A stretch of DNA of 64,000 bases from Solimonas thermocellulolyticum (lineage in GTDB: Bacteria; Pseudomonadota; Gammaproteobacteria; Nevskiales; Nevskiaceae): assembly GCF_040327995.1 (NCBI RefSeq), contig NZ_JBEPIJ010000011.1, positions 58,264 to 122,263 on the forward strand, given 5' to 3'. Numbering within the stretch: the first letter of the stretch is position 1; every line of letters starts with the position of its first letter. The notes under the pieces are model-generated. The model saw only the letters and a list, made by a program, of their open reading frames with translations. It ran no database searches and was not told the DNA's origin. Positions 1 to 8,930 of the stretch are shown piece by piece. A program made the translations under genes and the position numbers.

Positions 1-601
1 GGATCGCGTCGAGCTTGGCGCGGACGCTGGCGGCATCGAGGTGCGCGGCGCCGGTGACGCCCTTGAGCGAGACGTAGTACAGATAGCCGCTGGCGGCGTG
101 TGCGACCTTCGTGATGCGCGCCTCGGGACTGGTCGGCGCCAAGAGGAAAATGCAGTCGAGCCCGCGCTTGCGCAGCGCCGGCAGATAGTCCTGCGCTTCC
201 TCGAGCGCGAGATCGACGATCAGCACCCCGTCGACACCGACCTCGCGCGCACGCTCGGCGAAGGCCTCGACGCCGCGCATCTCGATCGGATTGAGATAAC
301 CCATCAGCACCACCGGCGTGTGCGCATCGTCGCGACGGAACGCAGCGACCATGTCGAGGATGTCCCAGAGCCCGGTGCCGTGCGCGAGCGCGCGTTCGCA
401 GGCGAGCTGGATCACCGGGCCGTCGGCCATCGGGTCGGAGAACGGCACGCCGAGTTCGATCAGGTCGGCCCCGCCGCGCACCAGCGCGTGCATCAGCGCC
501 ACCGTGTACTGCGGCGCCGGATCGCCGGCGGTGATGTACGGAATCAGCGCCTTGCGGCCGGACGCGCGCAGGGCGGCGAAGCGTTTTTCGATGCGGTTCA
601 T
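1..601 (-). CDS. trpA: Tryptophan synthase alpha chain TrpA, 3' end beyond the window
   Basis: Catalyses the aldol cleavage of indole-3-glycerol phosphate to indole and glyceraldehyde 3-phosphate, passing indole through a tunnel to TrpB. About 200 of the usual ~270 residues are present; the rest lies past base 1. The N-terminus begins MNRIEKRFAALR and reads into ALIPYITAGDP, the family start with the catalytic-Glu loop to follow. Near the window edge LLAPTSP and GYLYYVSLKGVTG, the phosphate-binding side of the barrel, are clear. ATG at 599-601 is chosen because the family motif follows at once; the ribosome site is weak. It lies 49 bases after trpB in the same direction, so TrpA and TrpB should be co-expressed as the alpha2-beta2 complex. 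Confidence 0.96.
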   Translation of the reverse strand, partial: MNRIEKRFAALRASGRKALIPYITAGDPAPQYTVALMHALVRGGADLIELGVPFSDPMADGPVIQLACERALAHGTGLWDILDMVAAFRRDDAHTPVVLMGYLNPIEMRGVEAFAERAREVGVDGVLIVDLALEEAQDYLPALRKRGLDCIFLLAPTSPEARITKVAHAASGYLYYVSLKGVTGAAHLDAASVRAKLDAI

Positions 602-650
602 GCTCAAGCGAGAAATCGGGCCGCCGAAGGCCAAGGTTCGAACGAAACGT

Positions 651-1847
<1,197 letters not shown>

Positions 1848-1897
1848 GCTTGCACTCTCGGGGCCCCGGCGCACGCTCGCAGCGGGAGCCTTGGACT

Positions 1898-2536
1898 TTA
1901 CGCCGTACTGCGATCGGCGCGCCGCACCGCCGCGACGAAGGCGCGCATTTTCTGCGCATCCTTGACGCCGGGCCGCGCTTCGATGCCGCTCGACACGTCG
2001 ACGGCATACGGCCGCAACGCGCGGATACCGCGGCCGACGTTCTGCGGCGTCAGGCCGCCGGCGAGGATCAGCGGCTTGCGGCTTGCCGTCGCCCGCGCCC
2101 AGTCGAAGGTCTTGCCGCTGCCGCCCATGTCGCCCGGCACATGACTGTCGAGCAGCAGCGCGCTGGCGTGGCGGTGACGCCGCGCCTCGCGCGCGAGATC
2201 GACCGCGCCCCCCATGGCCACGGCCTTGACGTACGGTAGGCCGAAGCTCGCGCAGAACGCCGGCGTCTCGCCGCCGTGGAACTGCAGCAGATGCGGACGC
2301 AGCAGCTCGATCGCCCTTTGCACGAAAGCCGCGTCGGCATCCATGAACAAGGCCACGCTGGTCACCAGCGGCGGCAGCTTTGCGCGTAGCAGCGCGGCGC
2401 GTTCGGGATCGAGATAGCGCTTGCTCGCCGGCACCAGCACGAAACCAAGCGCATCCACGCCCAGATCGACCGCCAGCGCTGCGTCCACCGCGCGGCGGAT
2501 GCCGCAGAACTTGATGCGGGTACGGAACACGGGCAA
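1898..2536 (-). CDS. trpF: Phosphoribosylanthranilate isomerase TrpF
   Basis: Converts phosphoribosylanthranilate to carboxyphenylaminodeoxyribulose phosphate, the third committed step of tryptophan synthesis. A single TIM barrel of 212 residues. IKFCGIR carries the catalytic cysteine on strand 1; LLQFHGGE, GGSGKTFDW, LAGGLTPQNV and the aspartate in VDVSSGIE complete the active site. The frame opens with TTG at 2536, three bases after the truA stop; a GTG at 2530 would shorten it by two residues. Neither has a strong ribosome site, and translational coupling to truA is likely. The truA-trpF-trpB-trpA order matches other gammaproteobacteria. Confidence 0.96.
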   Translation of the reverse strand: MPVFRTRIKFCGIRRAVDAALAVDLGVDALGFVLVPASKRYLDPERAALLRAKLPPLVTSVALFMDADAAFVQRAIELLRPHLLQFHGGETPAFCASFGLPYVKAVAMGGAVDLAREARRHRHASALLLDSHVPGDMGGSGKTFDWARATASRKPLILAGGLTPQNVGRGIRALRPYAVDVSSGIEARPGVKDAQKMRAFVAAVRRADRSTA

Positions 2537-2539
2537 CGG

Positions 2540-3325
2540 TCAGACCGGGGGGAAGACGAATGCGGGCGGCGCCGGGAGCGCGAATTCTGCCGGATATTCC
2601 GGACCCACGAAATACAACCCCGCGGCCGGCGCAGTCATGCCCGCGGCGTTGCGGTCACGCGCCGCGAGGACCTCGGCGACCCAGCACGGCGGCTGCTTGC
2701 CGAGGCCGACCACGACCAGCGTGCCGACGATGTTGCGCACCATGTGGTGCAAGAAGGCATTGCCGGTGACGTCGACCACGACGAACTCGCCGTGCCGGCG
2801 CACATGGATCGCATCGAGCCGGCGCATCGGCGTCGGCGACTGACACTGCGAATCGCGGAACGAAGAAAAATCGTGCTCGCCGAGCAGCGCCTGCGCGGCC
2901 ACATGCATCGCCGTGGCGTCGAGCGGCTGCGGCCACCAGCCGGCGCGCGCGTGCACCAGGGCGCTGCGCGCACGATGGTTGTGGATCAGATAGCGGTAGT
3001 GGCGGCGCAGCGCGCTGTGGCGCGCGTGGAAGCGTGTGTCCACCGCGCGCACCCAGCGCAGCGCCAGATCCGGCGTCAACTGGGCGTTGGTCCCGAGCAG
3101 CCATGCATGGGGCGAGCGCGGCGCGTCGGAGTCGAAGTGCGCGATCTGCTGCACGGCGTGGACGCCGGCATCGGTGCGGCCGGCCGCGGTCACCGTCACC
3201 GCATGCGCGGCCACCGCCGAGAGCGCGCGTTCGAGCTCGGACTGCACGGTGAGCCGTCCCGGCAGGGCCTGCCAGCCACTGAACGCGGCGCCGTGGTACT
3301 CGATGCCGACGGCGATGCGGCTCAT
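2540..3325 (-). CDS. truA: tRNA pseudouridine(38-40) synthase TruA
   Basis: Makes pseudouridine at positions 38-40 of the tRNA anticodon arm. 261 residues. The catalytic aspartate lies in the family motif AAGRTDAGVHAVQQ near residue 60, and the start MSRIAVGIEYHGAAFSGWQ is the usual TruA opening. An upstream extension of 55 low-complexity residues in the same frame overlaps the preceding gene and is not family sequence, so I use ATG 3323-3325. That ATG overlaps the stop of the upstream EcfT-like gene as ATGA, indicating translational coupling. The gene sits in the conserved fimV-truA-trpF run. Confidence 0.97.
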   Translation of the reverse strand: MSRIAVGIEYHGAAFSGWQALPGRLTVQSELERALSAVAAHAVTVTAAGRTDAGVHAVQQIAHFDSDAPRSPHAWLLGTNAQLTPDLALRWVRAVDTRFHARHSALRRHYRYLIHNHRARSALVHARAGWWPQPLDATAMHVAAQALLGEHDFSSFRDSQCQSPTPMRRLDAIHVRRHGEFVVVDVTGNAFLHHMVRNIVGTLVVVGLGKQPPCWVAEVLAARDRNAAGMTAPAAGLYFVGPEYPAEFALPAPPAFVFPPV

Positions 3326-3993
3326 GCCAGGCCGCCCTGGATCGCGGCGTGCAGCGCCGCCAGCAGCCCCAGCACCAGCAGCCACTCCCACCAGCGCGGC
3401 GCGCGCGCCGCCGGCAGCTCGACCGTGCCGCCATCGACGGCGCGCGCCTCGTCCTCGATCTGCTCGATCAGTTGCGCCGCGCGCCGCCACACGCCGCCGT
3501 CTTCTCGGGGCGCGGACAGCAAGCGCCGCTCCAGGCTGCTGACGCGATCCAGCGCCAGCGCGATGCGCAGTCCGACACGATCCGGATCGACGCCGAACAC
3601 GCGCAGCGGCCGCAGCAGCGTGCGCACGGCCATCACCAGTTGTGCCGTGGAGGTCAGGGCCAGCAGCAGGTAGACCGCGAGCATGAGGTCGATCAGCACC
3701 AGCGCCCGGCGCAGGCCTTCGGTGAGTCCTTCACGGCTCAGGCCCGGCAGCGCCGGCGCCAGTGGCTCGCCGGGCGTGAAACCGCCGTAGAGCACGAGAA
3801 TCGCCAGCAGCAACCAGCGCAGACGAAAGACGCCGGCGCGCAGCCGTGCCAGCGCATCAGCGGCCAGCGCCCGATGCAGGATCAGAGCGGCTGCGGCAAT
3901 CAGCGCCAGCGAGCTCAGCGCCATCATCGGCAGCGCCGAGGCCAGCGCCAGCAGCAGCAGCACGCGCACCGCCGGATGCACGCTCAGCGGCAA
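3322..3993 (-). CDS. Orphan EcfT/CbiQ-like transmembrane protein
   Basis: A 223-residue polytopic membrane protein. Hydrophobic blocks lie near residues 8-40, 58-70, 98-116 and 198-215. The central segment has YGGFTPGEPL and later LLRPLRVFGVDPDRVGLRIALALDRV, which I read as the coupling-helix region of the energy-coupling-factor transporter T component family. No ABC ATPase (EcfA) or substrate-binding S component is encoded nearby, so it either pairs with distant subunits or has been adapted to another job. It lies 16 bases after fimV and overlaps truA by four bases. The family assignment is by eye and moderately sure; the substrate is unknown. Confidence 0.7.
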   Translation of the reverse strand: MPLSVHPAVRVLLLLALASALPMMALSSLALIAAAALILHRALAADALARLRAGVFRLRWLLLAILVLYGGFTPGEPLAPALPGLSREGLTEGLRRALVLIDLMLAVYLLLALTSTAQLVMAVRTLLRPLRVFGVDPDRVGLRIALALDRVSSLERRLLSAPREDGGVWRRAAQLIEQIEDEARAVDGGTVELPAARAPRWWEWLLVLGLLAALHAAIQGGLA

Positions 3994-4009
3994 GTCGGCG
4001 ACCGCGCCA

Positions 4010-6592
4010 TCAGCCGAGCTGCGCGATCAGCTTCTGCGCATCCTGGCGCTGCGCGTCGCTGCCCTGCTGGACCACCTCATCGAGCAGCGCACGCGCCATC
4101 TCGCGGTCACCCATGTCGAGATAGGCGCGGGCCAGATCCAGCTTGGTGGCGGCTTCGTCGCTGACGTCGGCGGCATCGCCGAGATCACCGAGGTCGATGT
4201 CGTCGAGCCGGATTTCGCCAGTGACCGCGCCGGCATCGAGGCCGCCGTCGACCGCCGGTGCCGCGCCCGGCGTATCGAGGTCGAAGTCCAGTGCCGCATC
4301 CGCCGCCGGCGGCGCAGCGGGCTTGGCCGGCCTCTCGGGCTCGGCGGCCGGCGTCGGCGTGGGGGCATCGTCGAATGCAGACAGGTCGAGATCGAAATCC
4401 ACCGTATTGCCGCCAGCGGCCGGCTGGGGCGCCGGCGGCTCGGCCTGCGTCGGTGTGGCGAGGTCGAACTCGCTCAGGTCGAACTCCAGCGCCGCACCCT
4501 TGTCGGCCGGGGCGAGCTGCAGCTCCGGCGTGTCCAACCGCGGAACGTCGATGGGGGTGATGTCGAAATCGAGCACGGCGCCGGCGTCGCCGTCCGGGTT
4601 CGGGGCGCTACCCAGATCCAGATCGACCGCGGTCGCGGCCGCTGCGACGCCGTCGCTGAACAAGGCATGCGCCGGCACGAGCTGCTGGCCCATGATCGCG
4701 ACCTTCTGCCAGTCAGACGCGCCAAGCATCGGCTTGAGCGCCTCGGCACAGGCGACGAATTCGTCGGCCTTGCCGGCGGCGAAATAGGTCTCGGCCAGCT
4801 TCATGCGCAAATCGGCGCGCGTCGGCTCGCGTTGGATCGCCTGATTCAGCAGCAGTGCCGCCTCGTCGTACAGGCCGTAGGCGTGATGGAAGTCGGCTTC
4901 GGACAGCGGGTCGTCGGCGTCGAGCTTGATCTGGACCGTCTGCGACTCGAACTGCCCGGTCAGATCGAAGTCGACCGGCTCTTGCGCCGTAGCCGTCTTG
5001 TCCGCGCTGCCGGCGGCCTGCGTGGTGTCGAGCGCCGCGGTATCGAACTGCTCGGTCGAGAACTGCTGCGTCGACTCGCGGGTCTGCGTGGTCGCCGCGG
5101 CCGCACCGCGCTCATCGGCATCGAGCGCGGCCTGCAGCGCCTCGAACCCTTCGTCCACCGATTTTTTCTTTGCCGCGGTCGCCGCCGCAGTGGCCGCGGC
5201 TGCCGGCGCCGCGACCGCGGTCGGCTTGGGCACGGTGGCCGCGCGCGATGTGGGTTTGACGCCCATCGGGGCATCGAGGCCGGCACTACGCCCGCGCCGC
5301 GCGAGTACACGCGAGACGACGTAACCGAGCCCACCGAGGATCAGCAGGCCGAGGATCAGCGGAATCAGCAGCGTTTCGAGCAGGCTCGGTGCCGAGCTTG
5401 CCGGCAGCGGCGTGTCGACGACGATCTCCTCGTCCTCGCGGGCGGCGTCTTCGGGCACTGTGTCGCCGCTTGTTTCGAGCGGCGTGCTGTCGTCGGCCTT
5501 GAACGGATCCTCCGACGCCACATCGGACGGTAGCGCAGCATCCTGCGTGGCCTCGGGCGTCGGCGCCACCTCGGGCGTCGGCTCGACGGTCGGCTGCGGA
5601 GTCGGCGCAGGTGTCGGTTCGGGGGTCGGCTCGGGCTTGGGCGCCGGTGTGGGTTCGGGCGTGGGTTCGGGGGTCGGTGCCGCGGCGGCTTGAGGCGCGG
5701 ACCTCGGCGGCGGCGCGATCGCCGCCGGCGCGGCCGTCCGGCCACGGCGCAGGCGCATCACCTCGTCGCGCGCGGCATCGGCACCCACGGCCGTGATCGT
5801 GGCCTTCGACGGCACCTCGAGGATCGCGCCTTCGAGCAGACCGTTGATGCCACCGGCGAAGGCCTGGGGATTGCTGCGGTACAGCGCCAGCAACATCTGA
5901 TCCATGGTCACGCCGTCGGGACGCAGGCGCGTGGCGATGCTCCACAGGGTCTCCTTCGCGCCGACCGGGCCGTAACGACCATCCTGCAACACGGGGACGG
6001 ACGGCCCGGGGTCGGACGGCGCCGCCGACGCCCGCACCGCCGGCTGCGGCGTCGGTGACGGAGTTTGTACTGGCGCCGGTGCCGGCGTAGGCACCGGCGT
6101 CTCGACCGCTGCCGGCCGTTCGACCGCGCCGGCGTGAGCGGCGGGCGCGGCGGCTTCGGCCGCCGTCTCGTAGAACACGTCGACGTCGGGCTCGACCGCG
6201 CGGAAATCCGGCGGGTCGAGCAGCACCGTGTACTCCCGCAGCATCCGGCTGTTGCCGTCGCGAATCTCCAGCAGCAGCGTCATCACCGGCTCGCGCGCCA
6301 GTTCATCGCTGCTCACCTCGATCCGCGGCAGACCGTCGGTGCGCGCACGAAAGCGCAGCGTGGACAGATAGGCCGAGCGCTCAAGACCCACGCGCTCGAA
6401 CTCGGCATTGCTGGCGAGGCGGACCTCCAGCGCCGCGAGCGCCTCGGGCGTGGCGTCATGGACCGGGATGGTCGCGGCGAACCGTTGATTCAGGCGCGAC
6501 GAAACCTCGATCTCGCCCAGCCCCAGCGCGGCGGCGCTTTGGACCCACCATGCGGGAAGCACGACCGCGAGCGCTGCAAGCGTGCGCCTCAT
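4010..6592 (-). CDS. fimV: FimV/HubP-type polar hub protein with LysM domain
   Basis: Inner-membrane protein with a large periplasmic part that binds peptidoglycan and, in relatives, organises cell-pole machinery and type IV pilus assembly. 860 residues. Signal peptide at 1-23; FimV N-terminal domain to about residue 135; LysM about 205-265 (GAKETLWSIATRL); Pro-Thr-Glu repeat tract about 305-350; one membrane helix about 405-430; then a long acidic cytoplasmic part with many DFDL repeats and a TPR-like unit; C-terminal FimV domain in the last 50 residues (KLDLARAYLDMGD). ATG 6590-6592 is preceded by AGGAGT at good spacing; the frame's upstream TTG at 6610 lacks one. Conserved between usg and truA. 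Confidence 0.93.
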   Translation of the reverse strand: MRRTLAALAVVLPAWWVQSAAALGLGEIEVSSRLNQRFAATIPVHDATPEALAALEVRLASNAEFERVGLERSAYLSTLRFRARTDGLPRIEVSSDELAREPVMTLLLEIRDGNSRMLREYTVLLDPPDFRAVEPDVDVFYETAAEAAAPAAHAGAVERPAAVETPVPTPAPAPVQTPSPTPQPAVRASAAPSDPGPSVPVLQDGRYGPVGAKETLWSIATRLRPDGVTMDQMLLALYRSNPQAFAGGINGLLEGAILEVPSKATITAVGADAARDEVMRLRRGRTAAPAAIAPPPRSAPQAAAAPTPEPTPEPTPAPKPEPTPEPTPAPTPQPTVEPTPEVAPTPEATQDAALPSDVASEDPFKADDSTPLETSGDTVPEDAAREDEEIVVDTPLPASSAPSLLETLLIPLILGLLILGGLGYVVSRVLARRGRSAGLDAPMGVKPTSRAATVPKPTAVAAPAAAATAAATAAKKKSVDEGFEALQAALDADERGAAAATTQTRESTQQFSTEQFDTAALDTTQAAGSADKTATAQEPVDFDLTGQFESQTVQIKLDADDPLSEADFHHAYGLYDEAALLLNQAIQREPTRADLRMKLAETYFAAGKADEFVACAEALKPMLGASDWQKVAIMGQQLVPAHALFSDGVAAAATAVDLDLGSAPNPDGDAGAVLDFDITPIDVPRLDTPELQLAPADKGAALEFDLSEFDLATPTQAEPPAPQPAAGGNTVDFDLDLSAFDDAPTPTPAAEPERPAKPAAPPAADAALDFDLDTPGAAPAVDGGLDAGAVTGEIRLDDIDLGDLGDAADVSDEAATKLDLARAYLDMGDREMARALLDEVVQQGSDAQRQDAQKLIAQLG
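5552..5677 (-). repeat. Pro-Thr-Glu codon repeat inside fimV
   Basis: A run of about 42 codons encodes tandem PTPEPTPAP-like units between the LysM domain and the membrane helix of FimV. It appears on the plus strand as GGGTTCGGG/GGTCGGC-type hexamer and nonamer repeats. Such tracts are typical flexible cell-wall-spanning linkers and are prone to copy-number change by slippage. Confidence 0.85.
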
Positions 6593-6680
6593 GATCACTC
6601 CTGATCTCAACCTGCACCCCCAATGTTCATACGGCAGGTTAATTTGCGGACTTAAGGCTTTATACCGAATGATTTATAAA
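6593..6680 (-). promoter_or_regulatory. AT-rich spacer upstream of fimV
   Basis: The usg-fimV spacer is distinctly AT-rich for this genome. It contains the inverted repeat TTTATA (6659-6664) and TATAAA (6675-6680), which overlaps the end of usg. On the minus strand GTATAAAG resembles a -10 element. This suggests fimV has its own promoter although it lies in the leu-asd run. No convincing -35 box was identified. Confidence 0.35.
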
Positions 6681-7693
6681 TAGTCACGAACCAGGATTTC
6701 CGCGCACTCCACCGCATTGGCCGCGGCGGCGCAGCGGATGTTGTCGGCGGTCAGCCACAGCGCCACCGACTGTGCCGAGGCGCCCTGGCGCAGGCGCGCG
6801 ACCTGGACCGATGCATGGGTCATCGCGTCGACCACCGGCGAAGGGCAGTCGGCCGCCTCGATCGCCTCGCGGATCTCGACGCCGTCCACGCCCGCGAGCC
6901 AGCCCGCGACGTCCTGCGGCGTCAGGGTCTCCGCGGCGGCCAGATCGACCGTCATCGCATAGCCGTAAAACAGCGGCGCCTGCAGCATGTGGACGGACAC
7001 CGCCAGCGTCGGCGCCGCCAGCACGTCGCGCAGACCCTCGACGAGCTGGCGCTCGCGCGCGCCCACACCAGCACCGTCCACCGCGCCGATCTGGCCGTGG
7101 ACGTTGAAGGCGATCTGCTGGGCGAAGTGCCCGCGCTGATGATGGCGCGCATTGAGCAGCGCGGTGGTCTCGCGCGCCAGATCCTGAAAAGCGAGGCGGC
7201 CGCCGTCCGAGACCGGCACCAACACGGTCAGCGTCACCGTCTGCAGCGGGCGCCGGCGATGTATCGGTGCCAGCACCTTGAGCAGCGGCACCAGGGCCCG
7301 ATCCGGCGCGGCGACGATGCCGCGTTCGTTGAAACCGGCCAGCGCCTCGGCATTGACACCGGCGACGACGCGCGGAATCGCCGGATCGCGCCAGACGCTG
7401 CCGCTGGCGTCGACGACCACGCAGCCGGCGTCGGCCGCGCGCTCGGCCGCGGCGGCCAGCTTGGGATCGTCGTCGGCGAGAAAAGCGAGCTGCACCTGAG
7501 CGAAGTCGAAGGCCGCCGCCTCGTCGATCGGCAGCGTGTGGCCGGCGAACTCGACGCTGGCACCCGCCTCGGCATCGCGGCCCAGCGCGCTGATCTCGCC
7601 GGCCGGGAAACGCCGCTCGGCGAGCAATTCGAGCAAGGCGGTGCCGATCTGGCTGTCGGCCCCGAGTATGGCGAGATCGAAACGGCGTTGCAT
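6674..7693 (-). CDS. usg: USG-1-like protein, aspartate-semialdehyde dehydrogenase paralogue
   Basis: 339 residues with the ASADH fold: N-terminal NADP-binding start FDLAILGADSQIGTALLELL, then VVVDASGSVWRD and a C-terminal dimerisation domain. At the place where ASADH has the catalytic cysteine (NCT in the asd gene next door) this protein reads GIVAAPDRALVPLL, so the nucleophile is missing and dehydrogenase activity is not expected. The role of USG-1 proteins is unknown. The frame opens at 7732, but ATG 7691-7693 gives MQRRFDLAILG and fits the family. It lies 96 bases after asd, with a perfect hairpin in the gap. Confidence 0.85.
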   Translation of the reverse strand: MQRRFDLAILGADSQIGTALLELLAERRFPAGEISALGRDAEAGASVEFAGHTLPIDEAAAFDFAQVQLAFLADDDPKLAAAAERAADAGCVVVDASGSVWRDPAIPRVVAGVNAEALAGFNERGIVAAPDRALVPLLKVLAPIHRRRPLQTVTLTVLVPVSDGGRLAFQDLARETTALLNARHHQRGHFAQQIAFNVHGQIGAVDGAGVGARERQLVEGLRDVLAAPTLAVSVHMLQAPLFYGYAMTVDLAAAETLTPQDVAGWLAGVDGVEIREAIEAADCPSPVVDAMTHASVQVARLRQGASAQSVALWLTADNIRCAAAANAVECAEILVRDYL

Positions 7694-7759
7694 CCAAGGC
7701 CCCGGTTCGCGGGCCGCGATTCTAGCCCGCATCGCTCATCGGCGGATCGCGCGCCGGCT

Positions 7760-7781
7760 GCGCGAAGGCGAGCCTTCGCGC
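7760..7781 (-). repeat. Perfect 10-bp inverted repeat between asd and usg
   Basis: GCGCGAAGGC (7760-7769), two bases, then GCCTTCGCGC (7772-7781). The RNA would form a nine-pair stem with a four-base loop just after the asd stop. There is no following U-run, so it is not a standard intrinsic terminator. It could protect the asd 3' end, be a processing site, or set the lower expression of usg relative to asd. Confidence 0.6.
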
Positions 7782-7789
7782 GATGCGAA

Positions 7790-8908
7790 CTAACGCCCGA
7801 GGATGATCCGCAGCATGCGCCGCAGCGGCTCGGCCGCGCCCCAGAGCAACTGGTCGCCGATCACGAAGGCGGACAGATACTGCGGGCCGAGATTGAGCTT
7901 GCGCACGCGGCCGACGCCGACCCTGAGGCCCCCGGTGATGGCCGCGGGCGTGAGTTCGCGCATCGTCGTCGGCCGGTCGTTCGCAACCCAGTGCACCCAG
8001 GGGTTGCCGCCGCGGATGATGGTCTCGATCTCGGCCAGCGGCAGGTCGCGTTTGAGCTTGAGCGTCAGCGCCAAGCTATGACAGCGCATCGCGCCGATGC
8101 GCACGCACAGACCGTCGACCGGGATGATCGTCCCGGGCGCGGTATTGCCCAGAATCTTGTTGACCTCGGCCTGCCCCTTCCACTCTTCCTTGGACTGGCC
8201 GTTGTCGAGCTGCGCGTCGATCCACGGGATCAGGCCGCCGGCCAGCGGCGCGCCGAAGAACTCGGTCGGCACCCGGCTGCGAATCGCCTGCGCGACCCTG
8301 CGGTCGATGTCGAGGATCGCCGAGGCCGGATCGGCGAGTTGATCGGCCACCGCCGCATGCACCACGCCCATGCCCTTGAGCAGCTCGCGCATGTGATTGG
8401 CACCGGCCCCCGAGGCAGCCTGGTAGGTCATGGAGCTCACCCACTCCACCAGGCCTTCGCGGAACAGTCCGCCGACACCCATCAGCAGAATCGAGTTCGT
8501 GCAGTTGCCGCCGATGTAGTTCTTCACGCCGCGTGCGAGCGCGGCGTCGATGACATGGCGATTGACCGGGTCGAGAACGATGACGGCATCGTCCTTCATG
8601 CGCAGCGCGCTGGCGGCATCGATCCAGTAGCCGTTCCAGCCGCTGGCACGCAGCTTCGGGTAGATCTCGTTGGTGTAGTCGCCACCCTGGCAGGTGATGA
8701 TGATGTCCATCGCCCGCAGTGCGGCGATGCTGTTGGCGTCCTGCAACGGCGGCGTGTCGGCGCCGTCGAGCCGCGGGCCGGGGCCGCCGACGTTGGAGGT
8801 GCTGAAGAAATGCGTCTCGACCAGTGAAAAGTCGTTCTCCTCGCGCATGCGCTGCATCAGCACCGAGCCGACCATGCCGCGCCAACCCACCATGCCCAGC
8901 TTCTTCAT
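7790..8908 (-). CDS. asd: Aspartate-semialdehyde dehydrogenase
   Basis: Reduces aspartyl phosphate to aspartate semialdehyde, the branch to lysine/diaminopimelate, methionine and threonine. 372 residues, the usual length for the gammaproteobacterial type. MVGWRGMVGSVLMQRM binds NADP; the catalytic cysteine is C136 in GGNCTNSILLMG; GAGANHM and GAMRCHSLALTLKL are substrate-side motifs. The frame extends 43 residues upstream into leuB territory with non-family sequence, so ATG 8906-8908, preceded by an AGGCAGG ribosome site, is the start. It follows leuB by 22 bases and is followed by the inactive paralogue usg. Confidence 0.97.
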   Translation of the reverse strand: MKKLGMVGWRGMVGSVLMQRMREENDFSLVETHFFSTSNVGGPGPRLDGADTPPLQDANSIAALRAMDIIITCQGGDYTNEIYPKLRASGWNGYWIDAASALRMKDDAVIVLDPVNRHVIDAALARGVKNYIGGNCTNSILLMGVGGLFREGLVEWVSSMTYQAASGAGANHMRELLKGMGVVHAAVADQLADPASAILDIDRRVAQAIRSRVPTEFFGAPLAGGLIPWIDAQLDNGQSKEEWKGQAEVNKILGNTAPGTIIPVDGLCVRIGAMRCHSLALTLKLKRDLPLAEIETIIRGGNPWVHWVANDRPTTMRELTPAAITGGLRVGVGRVRKLNLGPQYLSAFVIGDQLLWGAAEPLRRMLRIILGR

Positions 8909-8930
8909 CGCCTGCCTCTGAGGTACCTGA

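Noticed and set aside
602..650. trp attenuator or leader peptide between trpB and trpA
   Set aside because: Only a short GGCC-TTCGGC-GGCC fold is present; no leader peptide with Trp codons or terminator.
5552..5690. Regular repeats that could suggest a CRISPR array
   Set aside because: They are short codon repeats inside fimV with no spacers.
6815..8827. 670-codon plus-strand open frame opposite usg and asd
   Set aside because: Antisense shadow of two recognised genes; no motif or ribosome site.
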